Assembly: GCA_047636495.1 (NCBI GenBank)
Contig: JBLILH010000001.1
Span: 169,956-233,955, forward strand
Direction: 5' to 3'
Source: Endobugula sp047636495
GTDB lineage: Bacteria > Pseudomonadota > Gammaproteobacteria > Pseudomonadales > Cellvibrionaceae
Length of the DNA stretch: 64,000 bases
The notes beneath the pieces are model-generated. The model worked only from the letters and a program-made list of their open reading frames with translations, searched no databases and was not told where the DNA came from. Position numbers and translations under genes: made by a program. How positions within the stretch are numbered: the stretch's first letter is position 1; each line of letters begins with the position of its first letter. Of the stretch, positions 27,642 to 36,212 are shown piece after piece.

Positions 27642-28919
27642 TTATTGTCGAGAATTGCTGATGCTAAGCTGCGAAGAGAGCGCCGAGACTAAGTCATCCG
27701 CTACGGACTGCCATGTCCTCAATCGTGGTTTGGCTGCCTTTATGCGTGATTTAAGGTCAGCCAAATAATCGGGATCATCATTGAGTGAACGAATATGCTT
27801 TGACAGCTCCATAGGTGAATCCGGATCAAAATACAAACCAAGATCGCCACACACCTCTTTAAGCACGGGTGCAGTCGAGCAGATTGCAGGGGTGCCGCAC
27901 CACAATGCCTCACCGGCTGGCAACCCCCACCCCTCCATTCGTGAAGGCATCAATACTGCGAGAGCATGTGCGTATAATGCTACCAAATCATCTTGCTCAG
28001 GGCTGGGTATCAGTTCAATGTTATCGCGCACGCTAGCCATGTCATCACTTTCGAGATGGCGCGCCATTTTCTTCCTGATGGCACCACAAATGACTAACCG
28101 CGGAGCCTTATAACCTTGCTCGGCCATATGCTTCATAGCATCAAACACCACTTCGAGATTTTTGCGCCCTAGAGTAATACCTACAGTCATTACATACGGA
28201 GAGGCTGGAATAGTGATCGTCGCACGATCACAATCACCCGGCGCCTCATGAACCAGCGGAATAGCTGTAATTAATGTAGGTGAAGGCAAGAGTCCTAGCT
28301 TAGAGAAGCCCAATGTATCCGTTTTGGTAAACTCAGAATTGGTCAATATCAACTCGCAGCTATTGAGCAGCTCCACATTATCATGCAAAAACATGCTCGC
28401 AAAATGTGCGGTCCTGTGCCTGAACTGCTTATGCAGGGGAATCATATCGTGCAAGAGTGGGTATAGCTCAAAGGTTTTTTCTTTCGCTCGGCACACGTGT
28501 AGTGCATCGACGAGAAATTTCGGTCTAGCCGCTGACACTATCACCTTATCAGAAAGGTCCAAGGTAATTACCTTGCCTCCAGATGCCTCCCATTGACGCA
28601 AGTTTTTGTGCTCCATCCACGGCTTAGTGAGTCGGAGCAACAGCCTTAAGGCCCAATAATACGGAGTAATATTGGCTACCACTCGGTACTCCGAGATGCC
28701 TTTAGGAACATTCAGCTTCACCTCGCCATTTGACTCTATGGTCGGAAATACTTCAATAAACCCACTGTGAGCATAAGAGAAAAAAGCATACCGAAACGCG
28801 GCATCTTTACGAATAAGCGCTCTTGCGGTTTCTTCAACCACACGCAGGATGCCGTACATTTTAAATTTGCCAGTAGAGGCGCGAAAAACTTCTGTTAGAT
28901 CAAAAACGTACTGTTTCAT
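27642..28919 (-). CDS. family 4-type glycosyltransferase (GT-B fold)
   Basis: 425 residues. The C-terminal Rossmann domain shows the hallmarks of group 1 glycosyltransferases: YVMTVGITLGRKNLEVVFDAM (about 240-260), LVICGA, and DLVALYAHALAVLMPSRMEGWGLPAGEALWCGTPAICS (the E-x7-E region, about 325-365). The N-terminal domain contains LLHDMIPLHKQF and LTNSEFTK. Close relatives include mannosyl- and rhamnosyltransferases of O-antigen synthesis. It lies 267 bp from the 26625 glycosyltransferase; that gap contains no gene I can support. Confidence 0.87.
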   Translation of the reverse strand: MKQYVFDLTEVFRASTGKFKMYGILRVVEETARALIRKDAAFRYAFFSYAHSGFIEVFPTIESNGEVKLNVPKGISEYRVVANITPYYWALRLLLRLTKPWMEHKNLRQWEASGGKVITLDLSDKVIVSAARPKFLVDALHVCRAKEKTFELYPLLHDMIPLHKQFRHRTAHFASMFLHDNVELLNSCELILTNSEFTKTDTLGFSKLGLLPSPTLITAIPLVHEAPGDCDRATITIPASPYVMTVGITLGRKNLEVVFDAMKHMAEQGYKAPRLVICGAIRKKMARHLESDDMASVRDNIELIPSPEQDDLVALYAHALAVLMPSRMEGWGLPAGEALWCGTPAICSTAPVLKEVCGDLGLYFDPDSPMELSKHIRSLNDDPDYLADLKSRIKAAKPRLRTWQSVADDLVSALSSQLSISNSRQ

Positions 28920-29872
28920 AAGTGAAAGTCTACACTAAAAATGTCGTAGAGTTAGTCCGAGAGCAATAGCATCAATGGACCGATAGATGGGGAAAATTGC
29001 ACATTGTAATTATAACAAGCAATGGTGGAGTATTTTGACTATCAAGTCAATGTGACTTACTCATAGTGTTAGACAGATTGCCAGCAAGCCGATGATGCGA
29101 GTGTGGTTTTTGGTCAAAGCTAAAAACAATCGTCAATCGCCAATAGAAAATTGACACGTGATTCTCTTGCTGCATCAATTTACTCGCTCTATAGCCTCAC
29201 TAATCGACCTAAATTATTGGTGACATAATGGGTAAACGAGATCCGTTAACTTAAATGCGGATTCACCTCAAAGTGCAGTATTAGGGTGATGAGTATTAGA
29301 GTTATGAGTGTTTGTGGTGTTCTGAGTTGATGGCCTCTCTCGAAGCACTATTGGTAGCGCAGACTGAATGAAAATATAAGCGGACTAATGCGGCACACGC
29401 CCTCCCATAAGAGCTTATGTTTTGATAGCTTGATGAAGGATGGCGAAATGCACTATGAGCATGTTGAACAATCACCCAAAAAAAGGCTTGGTACTTAAAA
29501 CGCCCAATGGTGTGATGTACGGGATTAAGCCAGCGGTGCATTAACAAGGTGCTAATACATTTATTTGTTCGTCATCTTGTTGTTTTAGCGCCATAAATAA
29601 CGACTGCCCCATCACCAAATCGCTTACCCAAGGCGGACCAATGATTAATAGTTTAGGGCTTGTAGTATGGGCCTTGAGTAATGACGTGGCTACCGTTGTG
29701 CTTCTTGGTTATAGAGCCTTTTTAATGAATAGATAGGCGTTTATTGAGTAAAGCCGTTACAATACAAATTGATTTTTAGTTAGGCAATGTCTTTTGATCA
29801 GAGGCGCTGTAACTTTATTTGCTTATTTATGCGCTCATTCATTAATATTCAGTCGATCCCATATTGGAAATC
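28920..29872. other. 950-bp gene-poor gap with transposase remnant
   Basis: No intact gene is seen between the GT4 gene and msbA. A 28-codon IS30-like transposase tail lies at 29461-29544. The minus-strand open frame opposite it (29302-29547) is best explained as its shadow. The rest has scattered stops in all frames. The gap falls where Pseudomonas-like genomes carry further core genes, so it may be a decayed part of that locus. Confidence 0.5.
29461..29544 (+). pseudogene. IS30-like transposase C-terminal remnant
   Basis: MLNNHPKKGLVLKTPNGV and MYGIKPAVH followed by TAA match the C-terminal end of IS30-type transposases, where LLNxRPRKxLxxxTPNEVF precedes a short tail. Nothing else of the ~300-residue transposase is recognisable upstream, and I see no terminal inverted repeat. 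Confidence 0.5.
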
Positions 29873-31633
29873 ATGCAAAAAACCAGCGATACCGCACTTT
29901 ATTTACGGCTTTTATCTTATATAAAACCGCATTTACCTATGTTCATATTGGGTATTGTCGGTTTTGTTGTCTTTGCGCTTACGCAGCCACTTATGGCATG
30001 GTTGCTAGGTGAAATTACCGATGCAATCAACGAACAAGATAAACAGGCGCGTTACGTTATTCCTTTAATGGCGCTAGGTATTATTTTCGTTCGCGGCGTA
30101 GGCACGTTTATTGGTGATTATGGTATGGCGAGGGTGGCATTCGGAATAATCCATGCGCAGCGTCAAGAGCTGTTTAATCAACTAACGACGCTACCTAACG
30201 CATATTTTGATAGTTATAACTCTGGTGCACTCATTTCTCGTATCACGTTTGATGTGATGCAGGTCACCCAAGCGGTAACAGAGGCTTTAAAAATATTAAT
30301 TCGAGAAGGGGCGACGGTACTATTCTTACTAATATATTTACTCTATCTAGATTGGCAAATCACTTTGGTTTTTGCTGTTATTGCGCCCATTTTAGGCTTT
30401 GTAGTCAATAAGATTAGTCGGCGTTTACGTATGCTAAGTTCTCGTATTCAGGCTAGTATGGGAGATATTACTCACGTATGCTCTGAGATGATTAATAACT
30501 TTCGAGTGATGCGAGTATTTGGTGGCGAGCAATATGAAAAACAGCGTTTTACCAGAGAAAGCCACAATAATTATAAACAGAACATGAAGTTAACGATCAC
30601 TTCCGCTCTTGCAACACCCCTGACGCAGATGGTTATCGCGCTTGCGCTTGCGACGGTAGTGTTTCTTGCATTGAGCTATATGGAGGCGAAGACAGCGGGC
30701 GGGTTTATCGCCTATTTGACGGCGGCTTTTTTGATTCCTAAGTCAGTACGCCAATTAACCGAAGTGATGAATAAAATTCAGAAAGGTATCGCCGCATCAG
30801 AAAGTATTTTTGCTCAATTGGATGAAGCGGTCGAAAAAAATACGGGTAAGTTGTCAGGCATAAAAATCAGCGGTGAGTTAAGCTTTAAAGACGCTAGTTT
30901 CACTTATCCAATTGCCGAAAAGCCAGCGCTGCTATCCATTAACTGCCATATTGGCACAGGCGAAACCGTCGCTTTAGTGGGACGTTCGGGCAGCGGTAAA
31001 ACGACCTTAGTCGGTTTACTACCGCGCTTTTATGATGTGAGTACAGGCGACATTTTTTTAGACGGTAAGTCACTCACTGATTACGATATTATATTTTTGC
31101 GTCAACAAATGTCATTGGTTAACCAAAATATCACTCTATTTAACGATACTTTATTCAACAACATCGCCTATGGCGATATGCAATCGATGTCGGAAGCTCA
31201 GGTGATCGAAGCCGCTAAGCAAGCGAATGCGTGGGAATTTATTGAGCAAATGCCCCTAGGTTTGCAAACGCTTGTGGGTGAAAACGGTACACGTTTATCC
31301 GGTGGGCAGCGTCAGCGTATTGCTATTGCTCGCGCCTTGCTAAAAGACTCGCCTATCTTGATTTTAGATGAGGCAACATCTGCGCTCGATACCGAATCAG
31401 AGCGTTATATCCAGCAAGCCTTAGAAACGGCAAGCCAGGGGCGTACCACCATTGTTATCGCTCATCGTCTTAGCACCATTGAAAATGCCGATAGAATTTT
31501 GGTGATGGAGCAGGGATGTATCGTTGAAGAAGGTACGCATAAAGAGCTAATACAGGCGAATGGCCATTACGCGCAACTCCATCAGCAGGGATTTAGTGAG
31601 TCTGCTGATATCAACAGCAATCCTTCCCGTTAG
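29873..31633 (+). CDS. msbA: lipid A export ABC transporter, ATP-binding/permease
   Basis: 586 residues from ATG 29873 (an in-frame TTG at 29864 adds three residues). Six membrane segments cover about residues 20-310. The nucleotide-binding domain has Walker A GRSGSGKTTL (about 378-387), the ABC signature LSGGQRQRIAIARALL (about 484-499), Walker B ILILDEATSALD and the His switch IAHRLSTI. Length, half-transporter architecture and position directly before waaA identify MsbA, which flips lipid A-core across the inner membrane. waaA follows with a 38-bp gap, so co-transcription is likely. Confidence 0.95.
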   Translation: MQKTSDTALYLRLLSYIKPHLPMFILGIVGFVVFALTQPLMAWLLGEITDAINEQDKQARYVIPLMALGIIFVRGVGTFIGDYGMARVAFGIIHAQRQELFNQLTTLPNAYFDSYNSGALISRITFDVMQVTQAVTEALKILIREGATVLFLLIYLLYLDWQITLVFAVIAPILGFVVNKISRRLRMLSSRIQASMGDITHVCSEMINNFRVMRVFGGEQYEKQRFTRESHNNYKQNMKLTITSALATPLTQMVIALALATVVFLALSYMEAKTAGGFIAYLTAAFLIPKSVRQLTEVMNKIQKGIAASESIFAQLDEAVEKNTGKLSGIKISGELSFKDASFTYPIAEKPALLSINCHIGTGETVALVGRSGSGKTTLVGLLPRFYDVSTGDIFLDGKSLTDYDIIFLRQQMSLVNQNITLFNDTLFNNIAYGDMQSMSEAQVIEAAKQANAWEFIEQMPLGLQTLVGENGTRLSGGQRQRIAIARALLKDSPILILDEATSALDTESERYIQQALETASQGRTTIVIAHRLSTIENADRILVMEQGCIVEEGTHKELIQANGHYAQLHQQGFSESADINSNPSR

Positions 31634-31671
31634 GTGCAGATGACCACACTATTGAACACGTATATAACGCT

Positions 31672-32991
31672 ATGATGAGATGGATCTATACCCTAATATT
31701 CTATGGCTGCTTGCCATTGATTGTCGTTCGTCTGCTCTGGCGAAGTATCAAGGCGCCTTCATACAAAGGGCGCTGGGCAGAGCGTTTTGCTTATTATTCG
31801 AAAACGCGTAAGCCTGTCGATTCACCGACAGTGTGGTTACACACCGTATCGGTAGGTGAGACCATAGCCGCGTATCCTTTAGCCCTTCGTTTGCTCGATA
31901 CTTACCCGCAATATAGTTTATTGGTGACCACCACTACCCCTACCGGTTCCGCACAGGTGCGGCGCTTATACACCAAAGAAATCGTATCCGGGCGAGTGCA
32001 GCATCAATATATGCCTTATGACCTTCCAGATTGCTTATCGCGTTTTGTGAGATATTGGCAGCCAGTGTGCGCTATCTTTATGGAGACAGAGGTGTGGCCC
32101 AATACGCTTGCTTGCTGTGAACAGCGCAGTATTCCCGCGTTGTTAATTAATGCGCGACTCTCGGAAAAATCTTGTAATGGTTATCAGCGAATGGGTACTT
32201 TCGCTGAACAAACTTTCTCTCGTTTTACCCATATCATTGCCCAGAGCGAAGCGGATGTTACTCGTCTGCGGATGTTAAGTAGGTCACCGATTAGCGTATC
32301 AGGTAATCTTAAATCAGATATTATGATATCCGATGACTTGCGCGAAGAAGCTGCGCGGCTAAAGAAAGAGTGGTCCTCGAATGGCGAAAAAACGCTCATT
32401 ATTGCCGCAAGTACTCATAAGGGTGAAGATGAAATAATATTATCCGCATATCGTGAATTGCTGGCGGAGTATTCTTATCTGCGTTTAGTCATTGTTCCTC
32501 GCCACCCTGAGCGTTTCGAGCAAGTCGCACAATTATGTCGCGATCAGGGAGTCAATGTCGCGTGTCACAGTGAACCGACAGTAGTCACATCTGATACGCA
32601 GGTCATTATTGGCGACAGTGTTGGAGAATTAATGACGTTTTATGGCGCGTCTGACATTGTGGTGGTATGTGGGAGTTTTATCGAGCATGGCGGGCATAAT
32701 ATGTTAGAGCCTGCCGCTTGGGGCTTACCTACTATTAGCGGCGATAGTGTTTATAATTTCTCGACAATAGCCGCGGATATGCAGCATCAAAATGCACTAG
32801 TTATTCTTTCTAACGGAGATGAATTGACCGTATCATTGCAACGACTATTGCGATCTGCCAGTGAGAGCGCGTTACTCGGGAATAATGCTAAACGGTATGT
32901 GCAGCAAACATCGGGAGCTGTTCATAAAACGCTGGAGGCAATGACGCCTATTTTATCGCCATCAGTCTCTAAGTCATCGCTCGCTGACTAG
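31672..32991 (+). CDS. waaA: 3-deoxy-D-manno-octulosonic acid transferase
   Basis: 439 residues, GT30 family. An N-terminal membrane anchor (IYTLIFYGCLPLIVVRLLW) is followed by GRWAERFAYY, WLHTVSVGETIAAYPLALRLL, LVTTTTPTGSAQVRRLY, and the C-terminal GDSVGELMTFYGASDIVVVCGSFIEHGGHNMLEPAAW with the CMP-Kdo-binding HGGHNxLEP. It adds Kdo to lipid IVA at the inner membrane. The start may be ATG 31672 or 31675. It forms a short operon with msbA. Confidence 0.95.
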   Translation: MMRWIYTLIFYGCLPLIVVRLLWRSIKAPSYKGRWAERFAYYSKTRKPVDSPTVWLHTVSVGETIAAYPLALRLLDTYPQYSLLVTTTTPTGSAQVRRLYTKEIVSGRVQHQYMPYDLPDCLSRFVRYWQPVCAIFMETEVWPNTLACCEQRSIPALLINARLSEKSCNGYQRMGTFAEQTFSRFTHIIAQSEADVTRLRMLSRSPISVSGNLKSDIMISDDLREEAARLKKEWSSNGEKTLIIAASTHKGEDEIILSAYRELLAEYSYLRLVIVPRHPERFEQVAQLCRDQGVNVACHSEPTVVTSDTQVIIGDSVGELMTFYGASDIVVVCGSFIEHGGHNMLEPAAWGLPTISGDSVYNFSTIAADMQHQNALVILSNGDELTVSLQRLLRSASESALLGNNAKRYVQQTSGAVHKTLEAMTPILSPSVSKSSLAD

Positions 32992-33007
32992 CCTCCCGGG
33001 AGTGTTA

Positions 33008-33178
33008 GGTGAGAGCTTGTCGTTTCAAAAACCCCGTAACGTTCCCTATTTACGCGCAAGCACTGAACAAATAACGCAATGGGAGCTGCGCCTTAACGGG
33101 GTTAACAGTTTTCGTGTGGCTATCGTTTGGCAGGGAGGGCGTATTTTAAAGGCGATTGATGGCGCTTATTTTCACTGA
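33008..33178 (+). pseudogene. fragment of a TPR/GT41-type glycosyltransferase (middle part)
   Basis: The plus-strand frame reads NVPYLRASTEQITQWELRL and FRVAIVWQGG, then loses similarity and ends at TGA 33176-33178. PYLRAxxxxxxxWxxRL-(8)-FRVGIVWQGN is the entry to the glycosyltransferase domain of many TPR-containing (O-GlcNAc transferase-like) bacterial proteins. No start and no TPR part are present. The matching C-terminal end of this kind of protein is 4.3 kb away at 37495-37720. Confidence 0.6.
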
Positions 33179-33335
33179 AAAATTCAAGCGGCGTCAATTA
33201 AGATTCAGTCGTCACCAAACCTCTGTATTGTTTACCTAAGATTTTTTGTGCTTATCTTTGGGCGGTTAAATATTATAAGCAAGTAATAGCTCTGCTCGAA
33301 TAATCATCAATCCTTTCTTTAGTTGGTCTTCGGGT
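33176..33335. repeat. direct repeat, left copy (partner at 37718-37876)
   Basis: About 160 bp match 37718-37876 with some substitutions and a one-base length difference. Shared landmarks in order are AAAATTCAAGCGGCGT, TTTTTTGTGCTTATCTTT, TAAATATTATAAGCAAGTAA and TTAGTTGGTCTTCGGGT. The right copy includes the 3' end of avtA (minus strand), so this left copy carries a remnant of an avtA tail. Both copies begin at a TGA that ends a GT41-type fragment. It marks an old duplication bordering the scrambled region. Confidence 0.85.
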
Positions 33336-33337
33336 TG

Positions 33338-33437
33338 CGCTCAGGCCGCACGCCGTTGCTATACCTGTTTCGGTATTCTCTAAAACAGCCATTGCCTGCT
33401 GTAATTCAAACGTTGTTTGTGTTTCAAAACCCCTGTG
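33338..33437 (-). pseudogene. cystathionine beta-lyase (MetC-like) fragment
   Basis: The minus strand reads RGFETQTTFELQQAMAVLEN then TETGIATACGLSA. This resembles the TxFxLQxAxxxLEGGxxxxxxxSGLAA block near residues 60-95 of cystathionine beta-lyases and relatives. Nothing before or after it matches. It is joined directly to the avtA-tail remnant of the left direct repeat, so two unrelated gene pieces are fused. Confidence 0.55.
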
Positions 33438-33482
33438 TCAACATAATTGTCGCCTATAAACGTCTAATTCTAGGCAATATTA

Positions 33483-33715
33483 ATGAGTAAAAAATACAAT
33501 CAAACATTTAAATCCGAGGCTGTAAAAAAGATGCTAAGCCGGGGTAAAGATACCACCATGGAGGACATCTCAGTTACTTTAGGTGTTGCGAAGTTTGTAT
33601 CGCTAGGTTGAGTTGGCACGTAACAATCCTAGAACCTCGTGAAAGCTCGCTCGATAAAGAGAAAAACCCCAATGAGTGGAGCCTACAAGACTGTTACTTG
33701 TGGTCTTGTTTAAAT
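33483..33715 (+). pseudogene. IS3-type orfA (helix-turn-helix) transposase remnant
   Basis: From ATG 33483, MSKKYNQTFKSEAVKKMLSR and TMEDISVTLGVAK match the N-terminal HTH protein of IS3-family elements. The frame closes at 33609-33611, and YNPRTSMKAR-like and KEKNPNEWSLQD follow in other frames. No orfB or inverted repeats are seen. Confidence 0.65.
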
Positions 33716-33773
33716 TAGCTATTTTTTATTTTGTGTCTACACTGATAAATAAACACGAGGGGCACGAAACACC

Positions 33774-34424
33774 ATGAAATACTTTTTTTTAATCGCAGCG
33801 CTTATTATTTCTTCAACAACAGCTCAAGCGGAAGTCTCCATCATTGCGATCGCAATTCCTGGGCTACACCAAAATGATGGTAATGGCGAATACGACCAAA
33901 TCATTAGAAAGTCTGTCGTCGATAAGGGGCTGGCCAGCATAGGGGTATTGCCACCCTCTCGTGCAGAACAAAAATTCGAGTCCTGTACCAACTGTTGCCT
34001 GAGTCCTGCTAACACAAACAAGGATTTTTATGACTTCGGTACGGATGTTTTGGTTAGCAAACCTATGAGCACCGCGAAAATTTATATTTTTACAGCCAAA
34101 GAAACTGCACCATTAGATAGCCTAGATGACCTAAAAGGCAAGAAAGTAGGTGTTCGTAATGGTATGCCCTACGGCAAAACGTTTGATACAGCAGGCTTGA
34201 ATACCAAAAGTGTCAGTACAATAGAGCTTAATATTAATAAATTAGATAGCGGTAGAATTGATGCCATGGTCTCTTATGTGCCCGATGCTTACGCGGCTTT
34301 TGAGTCATTAGGTATCCCCCCTTTTCCTCACAATAAAGACAAACCCATAGCGGTGCACCCAGATAGCTTGGTTTGTAAAGACGTGCCTCAATCATTTATC
34401 GATACCTTTAACTCTTCGCTTTAA
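33774..34424 (+). CDS. periplasmic solute-binding protein-like, small
   Basis: 216 residues. Signal peptide 1-19 (MKYFFLIAALIISSTTAQA, cut before EVS). The rest resembles a short family 3 extracellular solute-binding protein: GVLPPSRAEQKFES, KPMSTAKIYIFTAKE, SLDDLKGKKVGVRNGMPYG, INKLDSGRIDAMVSYVPDAYAAFE. LDDLKGKKVGVxxG is the hinge-region signature. An unusual ESCTNCCLSPAN cluster (about residues 66-77) could bind metal or form disulfides. Only 25 bp separate it from the chemoreceptor gene downstream, so it may present a ligand to that receptor; no transporter permease is nearby. It is intact in a region of broken genes. Confidence 0.8.
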   Translation: MKYFFLIAALIISSTTAQAEVSIIAIAIPGLHQNDGNGEYDQIIRKSVVDKGLASIGVLPPSRAEQKFESCTNCCLSPANTNKDFYDFGTDVLVSKPMSTAKIYIFTAKETAPLDSLDDLKGKKVGVRNGMPYGKTFDTAGLNTKSVSTIELNINKLDSGRIDAMVSYVPDAYAAFESLGIPPFPHNKDKPIAVHPDSLVCKDVPQSFIDTFNSSL

Positions 34425-34449
34425 CGATGACAAAAAAACGAGGATACGT

Positions 34450-36000
34450 ATGAAAACCGACATTCTTATAAAAAAAACATTTAATTGGCATGAATCTATA
34501 TTTTTTAAATTTAACGCCCTTTGTGTGGTTATCATTTTCGCGGCCATCGGGGCGGTTAGCGTATTCGATTACTCAAGCGCCAAGAAAGAGAAAATGCTGG
34601 AAATGGAGCAGCAAACAAACACTGCTCTTATACGGTTATCTATCGGTCTCCCACCTGCTTTATGGAATTTTGACATCACTCAATTAAAGCAGATATTAGA
34701 ATCAGAAAAAAACAATATATTTCTATTGGGAATAGAGGTGACTGATGGGAAAAAAACTGTTGTAGCCTCTAAAAAAGATATCGACAATGAGTACGTGTTT
34801 GTTACCAATCTTGACATTGATGGGCTAGTCAAAGAGACTGATTTGATTTATTCAGATGATGGTGAGACAAATACGATCGGCCGTGTAAAAATCATATACA
34901 GTGATGCTCCTATTATTGCAAAGCTTCATCGTATCTTCGTTACAGGCCTGTTTAAATGTGTGATGGTGACGCTTTTTGTTTCTATTTTATTAACGTTAAT
35001 TCTACATTATATGATTGCAAAGCCGATAAAAAGGATTAATTCGGTTCTCCATAAAATCTCTTTAGATGATAATCTAACGCATAAATTACCTCAGTACAGC
35101 GGGGAGATTGGTAGTTTAGTTGAAGTTATTGAACATGTTATTGCTAATATTTGTGAGCTAGTACAACAAATCGTGAAAAGCTCTCAAGACGTAGGTGGCT
35201 CCTTAGGACAGGTAAGCAATATTTCACAAAATTCACGCAGTGGATTTATTCAACAAAGAGAGGTGTCACATCAATTAGTTAATTCCATTGATGAGATGAA
35301 TAAGATAACAGACTCAATGGTAGCATGTGCTTTAGATGTTGACGAGCGTGCAGGTAATGCTGATATTGGTGCAGCATCAGCGCAAGATGCACTACTATTG
35401 ACAGTTCAGTCCATTGACCATTTAGCGGAGGACATTTCCAAGGGCGCTGATGTGATGAATGATCTGCAACTGAATGTTGGTAATATTACTTCTGTATTAG
35501 ATGTTATCCGTGGTATTGCAGAACAAACCAACTTACTTGCATTGAACGCCGCCATCGAAGCCGCTCGTGCAGGAGAACAAGGGCGAGGGTTTGCTGTAGT
35601 AGCCGATGAAGTCCGCACACTGGCAAGTCGCACTCAGGATAGTACGCAAGAAATACAGAGTATGACTGAAGCGCTTCAAGCTGGTGCTCATAAGGCAGCG
35701 CAAGTTATGGCCGCAGGTAATGAGTCGAGTAATCAAACCGTTCAGAAAGCGACATCAGCTCAATCCGCCATTGATGAGATTACTCTTGCCGTCAAAGATG
35801 TCCACGGAATGATTACTCAAATAGCTAATGCCGCAAAAGATCAATCGCTAGCAAACAAAAAAATCTCTAAGAGCATTGAAAAAATAGTTGTCATTGCCGA
35901 CAACTCGGAAAAAAGCTCAAACCAAATTGATGAGGCACTGGTATCGGTTAATCAACTTTATCAGGACTTAGGCAACAAAGTGTCAAAATTCACCATATAA
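34450..36000 (+). CDS. methyl-accepting chemotaxis protein
   Basis: 516 residues. A first membrane helix (about 20-42, FNALCVVIIFAAIGAVSVF), a ~125-residue periplasmic sensor region, a second helix (about 165-188, MVTLFVSILLTLILHYMIA), a HAMP domain (KPIKRINSVLHKISLDD) and a long coiled coil. The signalling tip EQTNLLALNAAIEAARAGEQGRGFAVVADEVRTLA (split here: EQTNLLALNAAIEAARAGE, then GRGFAVVADEVRTLA) is at about 358-393. The sensor part contains PPALWNFDITQLKQIL, as in some double-sensor MCPs. No CheR-binding pentapeptide is present at the C-terminus. It should signal to CheA/CheW. GACAAAAAAACGAGG precedes the start. Coupling with the binding protein upstream is inferred. Confidence 0.9.
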   Translation: MKTDILIKKTFNWHESIFFKFNALCVVIIFAAIGAVSVFDYSSAKKEKMLEMEQQTNTALIRLSIGLPPALWNFDITQLKQILESEKNNIFLLGIEVTDGKKTVVASKKDIDNEYVFVTNLDIDGLVKETDLIYSDDGETNTIGRVKIIYSDAPIIAKLHRIFVTGLFKCVMVTLFVSILLTLILHYMIAKPIKRINSVLHKISLDDNLTHKLPQYSGEIGSLVEVIEHVIANICELVQQIVKSSQDVGGSLGQVSNISQNSRSGFIQQREVSHQLVNSIDEMNKITDSMVACALDVDERAGNADIGAASAQDALLLTVQSIDHLAEDISKGADVMNDLQLNVGNITSVLDVIRGIAEQTNLLALNAAIEAARAGEQGRGFAVVADEVRTLASRTQDSTQEIQSMTEALQAGAHKAAQVMAAGNESSNQTVQKATSAQSAIDEITLAVKDVHGMITQIANAAKDQSLANKKISKSIEKIVVIADNSEKSSNQIDEALVSVNQLYQDLGNKVSKFTI

Positions 36001-36212
36001 TCATCTGTAAATAATTACGTGTTATGGTATTTGAAGACTTATATTCTTTTAACAATTTTCCGGATATTGGTAGCCCAAAGAAGTGTATATTCTCTCTTTA
36101 TTATAAGATGGTGGTTCTGAGCTTATCTGTTGGGTTTGTGGAGCAGGACCTCACTCAAGTGTACCGATCCATTACAATACGTTGTTAACTCTAGATATTT
36201 GCATTCTGTAAA

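Noticed and set aside
29302..29547. Minus-strand open frame of 81 codons in the gap before msbA
   Set aside because: It is opposite the IS30-like tail at 29461-29544 and its translation resembles no protein; best seen as a shadow.
33774..36000. Complete composite transposon carrying the sensor pair
   Set aside because: Only one IS with paired ends is present; the IS3-type remnant on the left is a different family, so no matching IS pair exists.
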